A DNA stretch of 64,000 nt from Sediminimonas sp. (GCF_024637375.1 NZ_JAGXFK010000021.1:17528-81527); one strand, 5' to 3'. Numbered from the stretch's first letter, positions 8,348-16,624 are shown. Numbers and translations: made by a program. The notes: a model not told the origin generated them from the sequence alone.

Positions 8348-9706
8348 TCAGACGTTGATGAGCAGGTGTTCACGCTCCCAAGGGCTGATGACCTGGAGGA
8401 ATTCCTCGTACTCGGTGCGCTTGACGATGCTGTAGACGCGGGCGAACTCGGAACCGAGGATATCGTGCAGGTCGGTGGCGGCATCGAAGAGGTCGAGCGC
8501 CTGGCCCAGCACGCGGGGGATCTCGCCCTCGCCGTCATAGGCGTCGCCCTTGAACTGGCGGTCGGGGCGGACCTCGTCCATCAGGCCCATGTAGCCACAG
8601 GCGAGGCTGGCGGCGATGCCGAGGTAGGGGTTGCAATCCATGCCCGCCAGGCGGTTTTCCACCCGGCGCGCCTCGGGGCCCGACAACGGCACGCGGATGC
8701 CGGTGGTGCGGTTGTCGCGCCCCCAGGCCAGGTTGATCGGTGCGGCCTGGTCGCGCACATAGCGGCGGTAGGAGTTGACGTAGGGCGCCAGCACCGCGAT
8801 GGCCGAGGGCAGGTGCCGTTGCAGCCCGCCGATATAGTGGAAGAAGGCATCGGTTTCGCCGCCCTGCGGGCCGGCGAATATGTTGTGTCCGGTTTCGATG
8901 TCGAGCACAGAGTGGTGGATGTGCATGGCCGAGCCGGGTTCCTCGGCAATCGGCTTGGCCATGAAGGTGGCGAAACAGTCATGGCGCATCGCCGCCTCGC
9001 GGATCAGCCGCTTGAAGAAGAACACCTCGTCGGCCAGCTTAACCGGGTCGCCGTGGCGCAGGTTGATTTCCAGTTGCCCGGCGCCGCCTTCCTGGGTGAT
9101 GCCGTCGATCTCGAATCCCTGCGCCTCGGCGAAGTCGTAGATGTCGTCGATGACAGGGCCGAATTCATCGACCGCGGTCATCGAATAGGCCTGGCGCGCG
9201 GCGGCGGGGCGGCCCGAGCGGCCGATCATCGGTTCGATGCTCTTGGCGGGGTCCACGTTGCGCGCCACCAGGTAGAATTCCATCTCGGGCGCGACGACGG
9301 GGTTCCAGCCTTGCGCGTGGTAAAGCTCGACCACCCGGCGCAGCACGTTGCGCGGGGCGCATTCGATCGCCGCGCCGTGGCGGTCATAGGCGTCGTGTAT
9401 GACCTGCAGCGTCCAGTCGCCCGTCCACGGTGCCGCCGAGGCGGTGGACATGTCCGGTTTCAGGATCATGTCGCGTTCGATGAACCCGTCGTCGCCGGCG
9501 GCCTCGCCCCAGTCGCCGGTGATGGTCTGGTAGAAGATGCTGTCGGGCAGGTGGAAGTAATCCTGCCGGGCGAACTTGCTGGCTGGCACCGCCTTGCCGC
9601 GGGCGATGCCGGGCAGGTCCGAGATGATGCATTCGACCTCGTCCAGGCGGCGCCCATCGAGGTAGGCGCGGGCATGGTCGGGCAGGTTGTCGGTCCATTC
9701 GGTCAT
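8348..9706 (-). CDS. puuA: Glutamine synthetase family protein (gamma-glutamylputrescine synthetase-like)
   Basis: 452 residues with the glutamine synthetase catalytic domain: EMEFYLV and GQLEINLRHGD give metal-binding glutamates, MHIHHSV the conserved His pair, and NRTTGIRVP the nucleotide/phosphate-binding arginine region. The GlnA adenylylation context and dodecamer N-terminus are not evident, so this is a PuuA/GlnT-type ligase that attaches glutamate to an amine using ATP, not a housekeeping GlnA. It overlaps the upstream amidotransferase gene by 4 bp (ATGA at 9703-9706), showing translational coupling. A paralogue lies at 10459-11802. The acceptor amine is inferred. Confidence 0.85.
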   Translation of the reverse strand: MTEWTDNLPDHARAYLDGRRLDEVECIISDLPGIARGKAVPASKFARQDYFHLPDSIFYQTITGDWGEAAGDDGFIERDMILKPDMSTASAAPWTGDWTLQVIHDAYDRHGAAIECAPRNVLRRVVELYHAQGWNPVVAPEMEFYLVARNVDPAKSIEPMIGRSGRPAAARQAYSMTAVDEFGPVIDDIYDFAEAQGFEIDGITQEGGAGQLEINLRHGDPVKLADEVFFFKRLIREAAMRHDCFATFMAKPIAEEPGSAMHIHHSVLDIETGHNIFAGPQGGETDAFFHYIGGLQRHLPSAIAVLAPYVNSYRRYVRDQAAPINLAWGRDNRTTGIRVPLSGPEARRVENRLAGMDCNPYLGIAASLACGYMGLMDEVRPDRQFKGDAYDGEGEIPRVLGQALDLFDAATDLHDILGSEFARVYSIVKRTEYEEFLQVISPWEREHLLINV

Positions 9707-10383
9707 GAGGTGGTCCTCTTGAAGAAGTCCGCCATCCGGTCGGCGAAGGTTTGCGCGTCCAGCGGCGTTTCGAGGCGGTCGCGGGCATCGTCGAGCAGCG
9801 CATCGTCGATCAGGCCGGGGCCGCGATGGCGGATCAGTGAATCGACCATCTCGGCGTTGAACTCGGGGTGCGGTTGCACCGTCAGCACGGTGTCGCCATA
9901 GGCCAGCCCGGCATTGCGGCAGAACGGGTGGGTGGCGATCACGCGCGCGGCGGCGGGTTTCTCGACCACCTGGTCCTGGTGCCAGGCGTTGAGGGTTATC
10001 GGGGTGCCGTCGAAATCATACTCCTGCGGGCCGATCGCCCAGCCGCCCGAGAACTTTTCGACCCGCCCGCCCAGGGCCTGGGCGATGATCTGGTGGCCGA
10101 AACAGATGCCGATCAGAGGCCGGCCCGAGGCGGCGATGTCACGCAGCAACGCCTCGAGCGGCGGGATCCAGGGGTGATCCTCGTAGGCGCCGTGTTTCGA
10201 GCCGGTGACAAGCCAGCCATCGGCGGCCTCGGGGCCGGGGGGGAACTGGTTGTCGACAACGGACCACGTTTCGAAATCGAAGCCGTGCCCCGACAGCAGC
10301 CGCATGAACATGTCTGAGTAGTCGCCCAGGGTGTCGACGACTTCGGCGGGGGCGTGGCCGGTTTGCAGGATGCCGATTTTCAT
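9703..10383 (-). CDS. Class I glutamine amidotransferase
   Basis: 226 residues, a stand-alone GMP-synthase-like GATase1 domain. The nucleophile is Cys94 in GICFGHQ, and the His-Glu pair is in VQPHPEF, so the triad is intact. In this position, between two gamma-glutamyl ligase genes, it most likely hydrolyses a gamma-glutamyl product (the role PuuD plays in Escherichia coli), although PuuD itself belongs to the related peptidase C26 group and is longer. It overlaps the downstream ligase gene by 4 bp. Confidence 0.85.
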   Translation of the reverse strand: MKIGILQTGHAPAEVVDTLGDYSDMFMRLLSGHGFDFETWSVVDNQFPPGPEAADGWLVTGSKHGAYEDHPWIPPLEALLRDIAASGRPLIGICFGHQIIAQALGGRVEKFSGGWAIGPQEYDFDGTPITLNAWHQDQVVEKPAAARVIATHPFCRNAGLAYGDTVLTVQPHPEFNAEMVDSLIRHRGPGLIDDALLDDARDRLETPLDAQTFADRMADFFKRTTS

Positions 10384-10458
10384 GGATCACCGGTTGGTTG
10401 GAATGGCGCAAGGCTATGGCGGAGAAGCCCGGCAGGCAAGGGTGGCTCGGAGCGTGTT

Positions 10459-11802
10459 TCAGACCGAGTCGAGATAGATTTCCGCCTGTTCATCCGGGGT
10501 CAGTTCGCCCATGTAATGCATTTCCTGGCGCTTGGTCAGCACCAGGTTGCGGATCAGTTCGGGCGCGAAGATGCGCTTCACGATGTCCGAGCCCTCGAAC
10601 GCGTCGATGGCACCGGCCCAGGTGTCGGGGATGTGCGGCAGGTCCAGCGCGTAGGCGTTGCCGGTGATCGGCGCGGGCGGCTCAAGCCCGTCCTCGATAC
10701 CGCAAAGCGCGGCGCCCAGGATCGCGGCCAGCATCAGGTACGGGTTGACGTCGCCGCCCGCCACGCGGTGTTCGATGCGCCGCGCCTTGGGGCTGCCCGA
10801 GGGCACACGGATGGCGGCGGTGCGGTTCTCGTAGGCCCAGCAGATGCCGGTGGGCGCGTGGGCGTCGGGCACCATGCGATCGTAGCTGTTGGCGTGGGGG
10901 GCAAAGACCAGCGTGCTGTCGTGCATGGCGTTCAGGCACCCGGCGATGGCGTGGCGCAAGGTGTCGGTGCCTTTGGGCCCGCCATCGTCGAAGACGTTGT
11001 TGCCTTCCTTGTCGAGCAGCGAGAAATGCGTGTGCAGCCCCGACCCGGGGTAGTCGTCATAGGGCTTGGCCATGAACGAGGCGGCGAACCCGTGCCGCCG
11101 CGCCATCCCCTTGACCAGCATCTTGAACAGCCAGGCATCGTCGGCGGCGCGCAGGGCGTCGTCGCAATGCATCAGGTTGATCTCGAACTGGCCCAGTCCG
11201 GCTTCGGAAATGGCGGTGTCGGCGGGGATGTCCATCTCTTCGCAGGCGTCGTAAAGATCGGTGAAGAAGATGTCGAACTGATCCAGCGCGCGCACCGACA
11301 TCGTCTCGGCCGCCTTGCGCCGCTTGCCCGAGCGCGGGCTGATCGGCACCTGCAGGTTGCGGCCCGAATCGTCGATCAGGAAGAATTCCAGCTCCACCGC
11401 GACCACCGGCGTCAGGCCGCGCGCCTTGTAGCGGTCAAGCACCGCGCGCAGCGCCTGGCGCGGGTCGCCGTCATAGGGGCGGCCATCCTCGCGGAACATC
11501 CAGATCGGCAGCAGCGCCGTGGGCGCCTCCAGCCACGGCATCGGCATGAAGCCGCGTTCGGTCGGTTTGAGCACACCATCGGCATCGCCCGAATCGAACA
11601 CCAGCGGGCTGTCGTCGATATCCTCGCCCCAGATGTCGAGGTTGAGCACCGACAGCGGAAACCGGGTGCCATCCTCGACCACCTTGTCGGCAAAGCGCGT
11701 CGGCACGCGCTTGCCGCGCGGCTGACCGTTGAGATCCGAGGCGGCGACGCGGATGGTGCGCACCTCTGGGTGTTTCCTGAGCCAGTTCTTCATTCCTGTC
11801 AC
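10459..11802 (-). CDS. Glutamine synthetase family protein (second gamma-glutamyl-amine ligase)
   Basis: 447 residues. Motifs VELEFFLI, GQFEINLMHCDD, LHTHFSLLD and NRTAAIRVPSG mark an intact glutamine synthetase catalytic domain. It is only moderately similar by eye to the ligase at 8348-9706, so the two probably differ in substrate. The start is uncertain: GTG at 11802 is the first, but ATG at 11793 (MKNWLRK) fits homologue-like N-termini; neither has a strong ribosome binding site. It is 75 bp upstream of the amidotransferase gene. The 156-bp leader holds palindromic TGATCA sites that may control it separately from the ABC transporter genes. Confidence 0.85.
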   Translation of the reverse strand: MTGMKNWLRKHPEVRTIRVAASDLNGQPRGKRVPTRFADKVVEDGTRFPLSVLNLDIWGEDIDDSPLVFDSGDADGVLKPTERGFMPMPWLEAPTALLPIWMFREDGRPYDGDPRQALRAVLDRYKARGLTPVVAVELEFFLIDDSGRNLQVPISPRSGKRRKAAETMSVRALDQFDIFFTDLYDACEEMDIPADTAISEAGLGQFEINLMHCDDALRAADDAWLFKMLVKGMARRHGFAASFMAKPYDDYPGSGLHTHFSLLDKEGNNVFDDGGPKGTDTLRHAIAGCLNAMHDSTLVFAPHANSYDRMVPDAHAPTGICWAYENRTAAIRVPSGSPKARRIEHRVAGGDVNPYLMLAAILGAALCGIEDGLEPPAPITGNAYALDLPHIPDTWAGAIDAFEGSDIVKRIFAPELIRNLVLTKRQEMHYMGELTPDEQAEIYLDSV

Positions 11803-11862
11803 CCGGCGGGTTGGGGCCCGGCACGCCCGACCGATGGCGGAGCAGGGAGCCCGTGTGCGTTA

Positions 11863-11950
11863 TTGTGATCAAATCATTGGCAGCGATGCCCCATCCCCCG
11901 GCAGGGTTTGGCGAGCGGTGTCAGCCCATGGCGTTAAAATTTGATCAAAT
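11863..11950. promoter_or_regulatory. Possible paired operator: two TGATCAAAT sites
   Basis: TGATCAAAT occurs at 11866-11874, and a perfect 12-bp palindrome ATTTGATCAAAT at 11939-11950. The site centres are 76 bp apart in the gap between the permease gene stop and the ligase start at 11802. No other copy was noticed in the window. Local A+T richness against a GC-rich background favours a promoter with a repressor site. The cognate regulator is unknown. Confidence 0.4.
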
Positions 11951-11958
11951 ATTGGATA

Positions 11959-12765
11959 CTACCGGATAAGATTGGGACGCAAGCGAATTTTTCGCCGTGC
12001 TTCTTGCGGAAGATGCCGGTTCAGGCGTCTGTTGACCAGCCCGAACAGGCCGATGATACACAGCGTGAGCAGGATGAAATAGCCCGCCAGGATCGGGTAG
12101 GGGACGAACGGATTGAAGGTCTTGTCGGCGAAATAGCTGGCGTAATAGAGCGCGTCGCCCTTCTGTCGCCAGGCCGGGAAACCGGAAAAGTATACCAGCG
12201 TCGTGGCATGGAAGAGGAAGATCGCCTCGTTGATGTAGGCGGGCCAAGCCAGGCGCAGCATGGTCGGCCAGACGATGCGCCGGAACCGCGCCCAGCCGGA
12301 AAACCCGTAGGCGTCCGCCGCCTCGATATCGCCGCTGGGGATGGCGCGCAGGGCGCCATAAAATATTTCGCCGGAATAGGCGGCGGTGTTGAGAAACAGC
12401 ACCACCAGGGCCCCCAGCCAGGCCGAGGTGAACGGGTCGAACGCCGGGTGCACCGACTTCAGCGACAGGAACAGGAAATAGGCAAAGAAGAACTGGATGA
12501 ACAGCGGCGAGCCGCGGAAGACGAAAATGAACCATTCCGACGACTTGCGCACGAGCCGGTTGCGCGCGCTCTTGCCGACGGCCACGGCGGTGGCCAGAAA
12601 GAACCCCGCCAGCAGTGCCAGGGTGCCGAAATAGATGTTCCAGATCATCCCCGAGCCGATCAGCGTGACTTGCTCGCACAGGGTGAAATCCTCGCGCGGC
12701 AGCAGCCGTTCGCCGATGCCGACGCTGCGCAGGCCGTAATCCTGGACCGTCTGCCAGCAACTCAT
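11959..12765 (-). CDS. Polar amino acid ABC transporter permease (HisM/ArtM type)
   Basis: 268 residues with about five hydrophobic segments and the His/Glu/Gln/Arg/opine family permease pattern, including the EAADAYGFSGWARFRRIVWP cytoplasmic EAA loop that contacts the ATPase. It overlaps the upstream permease gene by 4 bp (12762-12765), so the two are translated together as the usual heterodimer. With the binding protein and ATPase upstream it forms a complete importer for a cationic amino acid or polyamine-like solute. Confidence 0.92.
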   Translation of the reverse strand: MSCWQTVQDYGLRSVGIGERLLPREDFTLCEQVTLIGSGMIWNIYFGTLALLAGFFLATAVAVGKSARNRLVRKSSEWFIFVFRGSPLFIQFFFAYFLFLSLKSVHPAFDPFTSAWLGALVVLFLNTAAYSGEIFYGALRAIPSGDIEAADAYGFSGWARFRRIVWPTMLRLAWPAYINEAIFLFHATTLVYFSGFPAWRQKGDALYYASYFADKTFNPFVPYPILAGYFILLTLCIIGLFGLVNRRLNRHLPQEARRKIRLRPNLIR

Positions 12766-13643
12766 GCCGCTTTACCCTGTGCCCTGCCGCCCGAAGTGGC
12801 CTGGCCGTGGCTGAATTTCACCATCAGCTTTTCAAGGAAAACCTCGGAAACCCGCGTGAAGATCAGGTAGAAAACCAGCAGAGCCAGGAAATACCACACC
12901 CGCCAGTCGCCATGCGGGTAGGCGGTGAAGCGCGGGTTGGCGGTGCCGCCCAGTTCGCGCGCCCAGTAGACGATATCCTCGACCCCCAGCAGAAACAGCA
13001 GCGGCGTCGCCTTGATCAGCACCATCCAGAGGTTGGAAAGCCCCGGCAGGGCATAAAGCCACATCTGCGGCACGAGGATGCGCCAGAAGGTCTGATGGCG
13101 CGACATGCCATAGGCCTCGGCCGTTTCCAGTTGCGCCCGCGGCACCGCGCGCATTGCCCCGTAAAGGACGTTGGCCGAGAACGCGCCGAAGACGATGGCG
13201 AAGGTCAGTACCGCCAGGAAGAACCCGTAGGTTTCATGTATCCATTGCGGCGCGTTGCCCAAGGGCAGCTTGGCCGCGTCGCAGACAATGAAATCGTTGC
13301 CCTGACGAATGGGCTGGTCCCAGTCGGGGCACTTGATCTTGTGTCGAATCCACTCGAATGCCTGGTCGAGCGCGATCACGAAGAAAAGGAAAAAGGCGAT
13401 GTCCGGCACGCCGCGCACCAGCGCGATATAGGCCTTGCCGAAAATCCGCAGCGGCAGGATGCGCGAGCGCGCGAGCGTCGCCCCCCCGAAGCCGAAGAGA
13501 AGCGCCGCGGGCGCCGTTATGCCCAGAAGTGCCAGCACCACCAGGACCGAGGTGTAAAGCGCCATGTGCTTGCCGGTGGTGAGGTAACAGGCAAGCCAGC
13601 GGACGCCGTAGAGAGTGTCCGGATCGGTGCAGAAATCGAAAAT
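12762..13643 (-). CDS. Polar amino acid ABC transporter permease (HisQ type), apparent AUU start
   Basis: The first conventional start is ATG at 13565 (267 residues). However, the frame stays open upstream to the binding-protein stop codon and encodes plausible protein: ATT followed by FDFCTDPDTLYGVRWLACYL and TTGKH before that ATG. GGGGAG sits about 8 nt before the ATT at 13643-13641. From memory, homologues in related bacteria begin with a similar FDFCTDP-like segment, so the real start is probably AUU (293 residues). No ATG, GTG or TTG exists in frame upstream. The rest has several membrane segments and the EAA loop ETAEAYGMSRHQTFWRILVP, and overlaps the next permease gene by 4 bp. Confidence 0.85.
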   Translation of the reverse strand: MFDFCTDPDTLYGVRWLACYLTTGKHMALYTSVLVVLALLGITAPAALLFGFGGATLARSRILPLRIFGKAYIALVRGVPDIAFFLFFVIALDQAFEWIRHKIKCPDWDQPIRQGNDFIVCDAAKLPLGNAPQWIHETYGFFLAVLTFAIVFGAFSANVLYGAMRAVPRAQLETAEAYGMSRHQTFWRILVPQMWLYALPGLSNLWMVLIKATPLLFLLGVEDIVYWARELGGTANPRFTAYPHGDWRVWYFLALLVFYLIFTRVSEVFLEKLMVKFSHGQATSGGRAQGKAA

Positions 13644-13661
13644 GGCCCTGTCTCCCCGGAG

Positions 13662-13686
13662 CGGGCGGACCCCGAAGGCCCGCCCG
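13662..13686 (-). other. Intercistronic hairpin after the binding-protein gene
   Basis: On the minus strand a ~10-bp GC stem with one bulged G closes a TTCG tetraloop, starting 15 nt after the binding-protein stop codon. A smaller CTCC-GG-GGAG hairpin follows. There is no T-run, so an mRNA-stabilising or partial-termination hairpin is more likely than a full terminator. This is typical between periplasmic binding protein and permease genes. Confidence 0.5.
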
Positions 13687-13700
13687 GTGATCGGTTGACC

Positions 13701-14417
13701 TCAGAACGTCGAGGCGACATCCCATTTCTTGATCAGATCGTTGAGGCTGCCGTCGTCCTTCATCGACTGGATGGCCGCGTCGAGCGTGGCCTTCAGTTCG
13801 GTGTCGGATTCGCGCACGCCAAGGCCCACGCCGCCGCCGATCGCTTCCTCGCGGTCGAGCAGCATCAGGTCGGCCTCTTCGTCGGCGATCGGTGTGAGAT
13901 ACGACTTGTCGGCCAGCACCGCGTCGGCCTCGCCGTTGCGCACCGCGGCGATGGTTTCCTCGGGCGTGGCGTATTCCACCAGCGTCCAGCCCTGTTCGGC
14001 GACGAAGCCGGCCTGGATCGTGTTGGCCTGTGCCGCGATCACGCCGTTTTCGAGGTCGATGTCCATGGACATGGCGATGTAGGATGACGGGTCGGGCGGG
14101 GTGTAGTTCTGGGTGAAGTCGATCACCTGGTCGCGCTCTTCGGTGATCGACATGCCGGCGATGATCACATCGTAGTTGCCCGACACCAGGTTCGGGATGA
14201 TCGAATCCCAGTCGTTGGTCACCCAGGTGCAGTCGAGCTCGGCGCGCTTGCACAGCTCGTCGCCCAGTTCGCGCTCGAAGCCGTCGATCTCGCCGGCGTC
14301 GTTGATGAAGTTCCACGGTGGGTAGGCGCCCTCGGTGCCCAGGCGCACGGTGTCCTGGGCCCAGGCCATACCGGCGCTAAAGGCCACCACGGCGGCGGTC
14401 GCAATCAGTTTCTTCAT
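13701..14417 (-). CDS. Periplasmic polar amino acid-binding protein of ABC transporter
   Basis: 238 residues with a cleavable signal peptide (MKKLIATAAVVAFSAGMAWA, cleavage before QD). The mature protein has the family 3 solute-binding signature: VRLGTEGAYPPWNF near the N-terminus, then DVIIAGMSITEER. It has two Cys near residues 56 and 64 that could form a disulfide. It captures a polar amino acid, opine or similar cation in the periplasm for the adjacent permeases. It is followed by a GC-rich hairpin, which fits higher expression than the permeases. The ligand is not predictable from sequence alone. Confidence 0.93.
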   Translation of the reverse strand: MKKLIATAAVVAFSAGMAWAQDTVRLGTEGAYPPWNFINDAGEIDGFERELGDELCKRAELDCTWVTNDWDSIIPNLVSGNYDVIIAGMSITEERDQVIDFTQNYTPPDPSSYIAMSMDIDLENGVIAAQANTIQAGFVAEQGWTLVEYATPEETIAAVRNGEADAVLADKSYLTPIADEEADLMLLDREEAIGGGVGLGVRESDTELKATLDAAIQSMKDDGSLNDLIKKWDVASTF

Positions 14418-14452
14418 GAGTTTCTCCCTCTTGGTTGGTGGTTGGTTTCCGT

Positions 14453-15229
14453 TCAGGCGGCCACGGTCGAACTGAGGAACTGCCGCAGCCGCTCGGATTT
14501 TGGCTGGCCGAAGAGAACCTCCGGCGCGCCTTCTTCTTCGATCAGACCCAGGTGAAGGAAGACGACGTGATCGGACAGATCACGCGCCAGCTTCATGTCG
14601 TGGGTGACAAGCACCATGGTCCGCCCCTCGGCGGCGAGATCCTTGATCACGCGCACCACCTCCTGTTCTAGCTCTGGGTCGAGCGCCGAGGTCGGCTCGT
14701 CGAAAAGCAGCGCCTCGGGTTCCATGCACAGCGCCCGCGCGATCGCCGCGCGCTGTTGCTGACCGCCGGAAAGCTGGGCGGGATAGACATCGGCCTTGTC
14801 GCCGATCCCGACCTTGTCGAGATAGCCGCGTGCGGCGGTCTCGACCTCGGCGCGATCCCGGCCCAGCACCGTCACGGGCGCCTCCATCACGTTTTGCAGG
14901 ATGGTCATGTGCGCCCAGAGATTGAACTGCTGGAACACCATGGAAAGGTTGGTGCGGATGCGCAGTACCTGCCTGGCGTCGGCGGGGTGGCGGTGCGCGC
15001 CGCTGCCGCGCCACTTGACGGGCTCGCCCTTGAACACGATCTCGCCTTGCTGGCTGTCTTCCAGCAGGTTGGCGCAGCGCAGAAGCGTCGATTTTCCCGA
15101 CCCCGAAGACCCGATCAGCGACACCACGTCACCGCGCCGGGCCGAGATATCCACCCCCCTGAGTACCTCCAGCGCGCCGAAGGCTTTGTGCAGGTTGCGG
15201 ATTTCGATCACCGGGGGGGCCTCGGCCAT
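14453..15229 (-). CDS. Polar amino acid ABC transporter ATP-binding protein
   Basis: 258 residues. Walker A GSSGSGKST is at residues 40-48, the signature LSGGQQQR and Walker B LLFDEPTSALDP follow, and a switch His is in VTHDM. It is of the HisP/GlnQ class. ATG at 15229 is chosen because GGAG lies 8 nt upstream and homology begins there, although the frame extends further. It is the first gene of the uptake and gamma-glutamylation cluster. The upstream 134 bp contain the likely main promoter. Confidence 0.93.
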   Translation of the reverse strand: MAEAPPVIEIRNLHKAFGALEVLRGVDISARRGDVVSLIGSSGSGKSTLLRCANLLEDSQQGEIVFKGEPVKWRGSGAHRHPADARQVLRIRTNLSMVFQQFNLWAHMTILQNVMEAPVTVLGRDRAEVETAARGYLDKVGIGDKADVYPAQLSGGQQQRAAIARALCMEPEALLFDEPTSALDPELEQEVVRVIKDLAAEGRTMVLVTHDMKLARDLSDHVVFLHLGLIEEEGAPEVLFGQPKSERLRQFLSSTVAA

Positions 15230-15363
15230 GCGTGCGCTCCGCTGTAGGTCACAGGTCTGTAACACATGACAATAGGGCGGAAAATGTCCACCAATGCAAT
15301 GTCCAATTCGAAATCCACCGCCGGAATCCGGCCGAATTGACCCCTGGGAAGGCCAATCCGCCA

Positions 15364-16119
15364 TCATCCCGGCGGCTGGTCACCGGCGGGTGCGGGCGGT
15401 ACGGGAAGGCGCAGGTAGGCCCCCTCGGGGACGTCGATCAGCGCCCGCAGCCCCAGTACCGCGCGCGCGTCGGCGTCAAGCGCGGCGATGGCGCGGCGCA
15501 GCGCGGCGCGGATCGGGGCCGGGTCGCGCGTGGCGGCGGTGATATAGGGCAGCCCCGGCGTGGGCGGGGTGGCGCACAGCACGCGCAGCCGGTCGGCGAA
15601 ATCGTCGTGCCGGCGGATCAGCCGCCAGCTGGCCGCGTCGATGGCCGCGATGTCGGCGCGCCCCGTGGCCACGGCACGGGCCGAGGCCGCGTGCCCGCCG
15701 CTGCGCAGCGTGCGGCCAAAGCGCAGCCCCAACCGGTGCGCATATAGAACCGGCGCCGCCCAGCCCGATTGCGAACACCCCTCGTTATAGGCCAGCGTTT
15801 GCGCGGCGAAATCGGCCAGCCGTGTGCCTTGCGCGTCGCGGCGCACCACCAACAGGCTGCGGTAGTGGCCCGGCGGGCACCCCGGCAGCCCCAGGTCGGG
15901 TGCGCCCAGCAATGTCACGCGCCCGCGCAGCCGGGTGCGGTAGGGCAGGCTGCAGGTCTGCGACAACAACAGCTCGGGCGCCAGCCAGTCGGCCCACGCA
16001 TCGCCGCCGCGGGAAAGCCGCGCGGGGCCGCGCCCCAACTCGTCGCGCACCGCCTGCCACAGCCGGTCATTGGCCGCGCGGGTCTCGGGCCGGTCATACA
16101 TGGGCAGGCTTGCGATCAT
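15364..16119 (-). CDS. PhnD/SsuA-like phosphonate-type solute-binding domain protein, orphan
   Basis: 251 residues resembling phosphate/phosphite/phosphonate binding proteins: it begins SLPMYDRPET, and contains GHYRSLLVV, the NEGCSQSGW block and ADIAAIDAASW, which line the ligand cleft in this family. There is no signal peptide, so it may be cytoplasmic, and there is no neighbouring permease or ATPase of that family. It sits just upstream on the same strand as the ABC ATPase gene at 14453-15229 but with a 134-bp gap. Its ligand and role are unknown. Confidence 0.75.
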   Translation of the reverse strand: MIASLPMYDRPETRAANDRLWQAVRDELGRGPARLSRGGDAWADWLAPELLLSQTCSLPYRTRLRGRVTLLGAPDLGLPGCPPGHYRSLLVVRRDAQGTRLADFAAQTLAYNEGCSQSGWAAPVLYAHRLGLRFGRTLRSGGHAASARAVATGRADIAAIDAASWRLIRRHDDFADRLRVLCATPPTPGLPYITAATRDPAPIRAALRRAIAALDADARAVLGLRALIDVPEGAYLRLPVPPAPAGDQPPG

Positions 16120-16132
16120 CGTCGCGGGCGGG

Positions 16133-16582
16133 TCACTGGCCGGTGTCTACACGCTGACGCGCCAGGGCGCTGTCGCGATCGTTGATGCCCAGCAGGTTGG
16201 CGACCATGCGCAGCAGCGAATCCTCGTGATGGTCGCGCTCCCCGTCAGCCAACGCCACCTGCCACAGCGCCTCGATCACGGCCAGGCGGTCTTCATAGGC
16301 CACCGAGTCCTTGATCGCGCGGGTAAAGCGCACCGTGTCGGGGGCGTGGGCCTCGACATCCTCGGCTTCGCGGCGCAGGGCCTTGGCCTCGGCGTGCGTC
16401 AGGCCGTACCGGGTGGCGACGATGCGGTCGATATGGGCGATCTCGTCGGCCTCGTAGGCCTCGTCGGCGCGCGCCACGCGCACCAGCAGCGCCGTCAGTG
16501 CCAGCCGCGCGTCGTGATCGCTCAGCGGTTTTGGCTCGGGCACGAAGAGGGTCTTGAGCAGGTTTGACAACATGACGTTCAT
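16133..16582 (-). CDS. TerB-family (tellurite resistance TerB-like) protein
   Basis: 149 residues, predicted all helical. The TerB pattern is visible: alternating helices with conserved acidic residues in VARADEAYEADEIAHIDRIV and the second half EALWQVALADGERDHHEDSLLRMVANLLGI-like block, a two-fold repeat of the DG/E-x-E motif that is thought to bind metal. No other ter genes are nearby, so this is a stand-alone TerB-like protein of unknown role, common in alphaproteobacteria. Confidence 0.8.
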   Translation of the reverse strand: MNVMLSNLLKTLFVPEPKPLSDHDARLALTALLVRVARADEAYEADEIAHIDRIVATRYGLTHAEAKALRREAEDVEAHAPDTVRFTRAIKDSVAYEDRLAVIEALWQVALADGERDHHEDSLLRMVANLLGINDRDSALARQRVDTGQ

Positions 16583-16624
16583 ATAGCCCGGTTCACGCCG
16601 CGCGCCAATGCGAAACCGCGGCGC

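Noticed and set aside
11939..11950. FNR/Crp-type site
   Set aside because: ATTTGATCAAAT lacks the four-base spacer of TTGAT-N4-ATCAA, so it does not fit an FNR-family operator.
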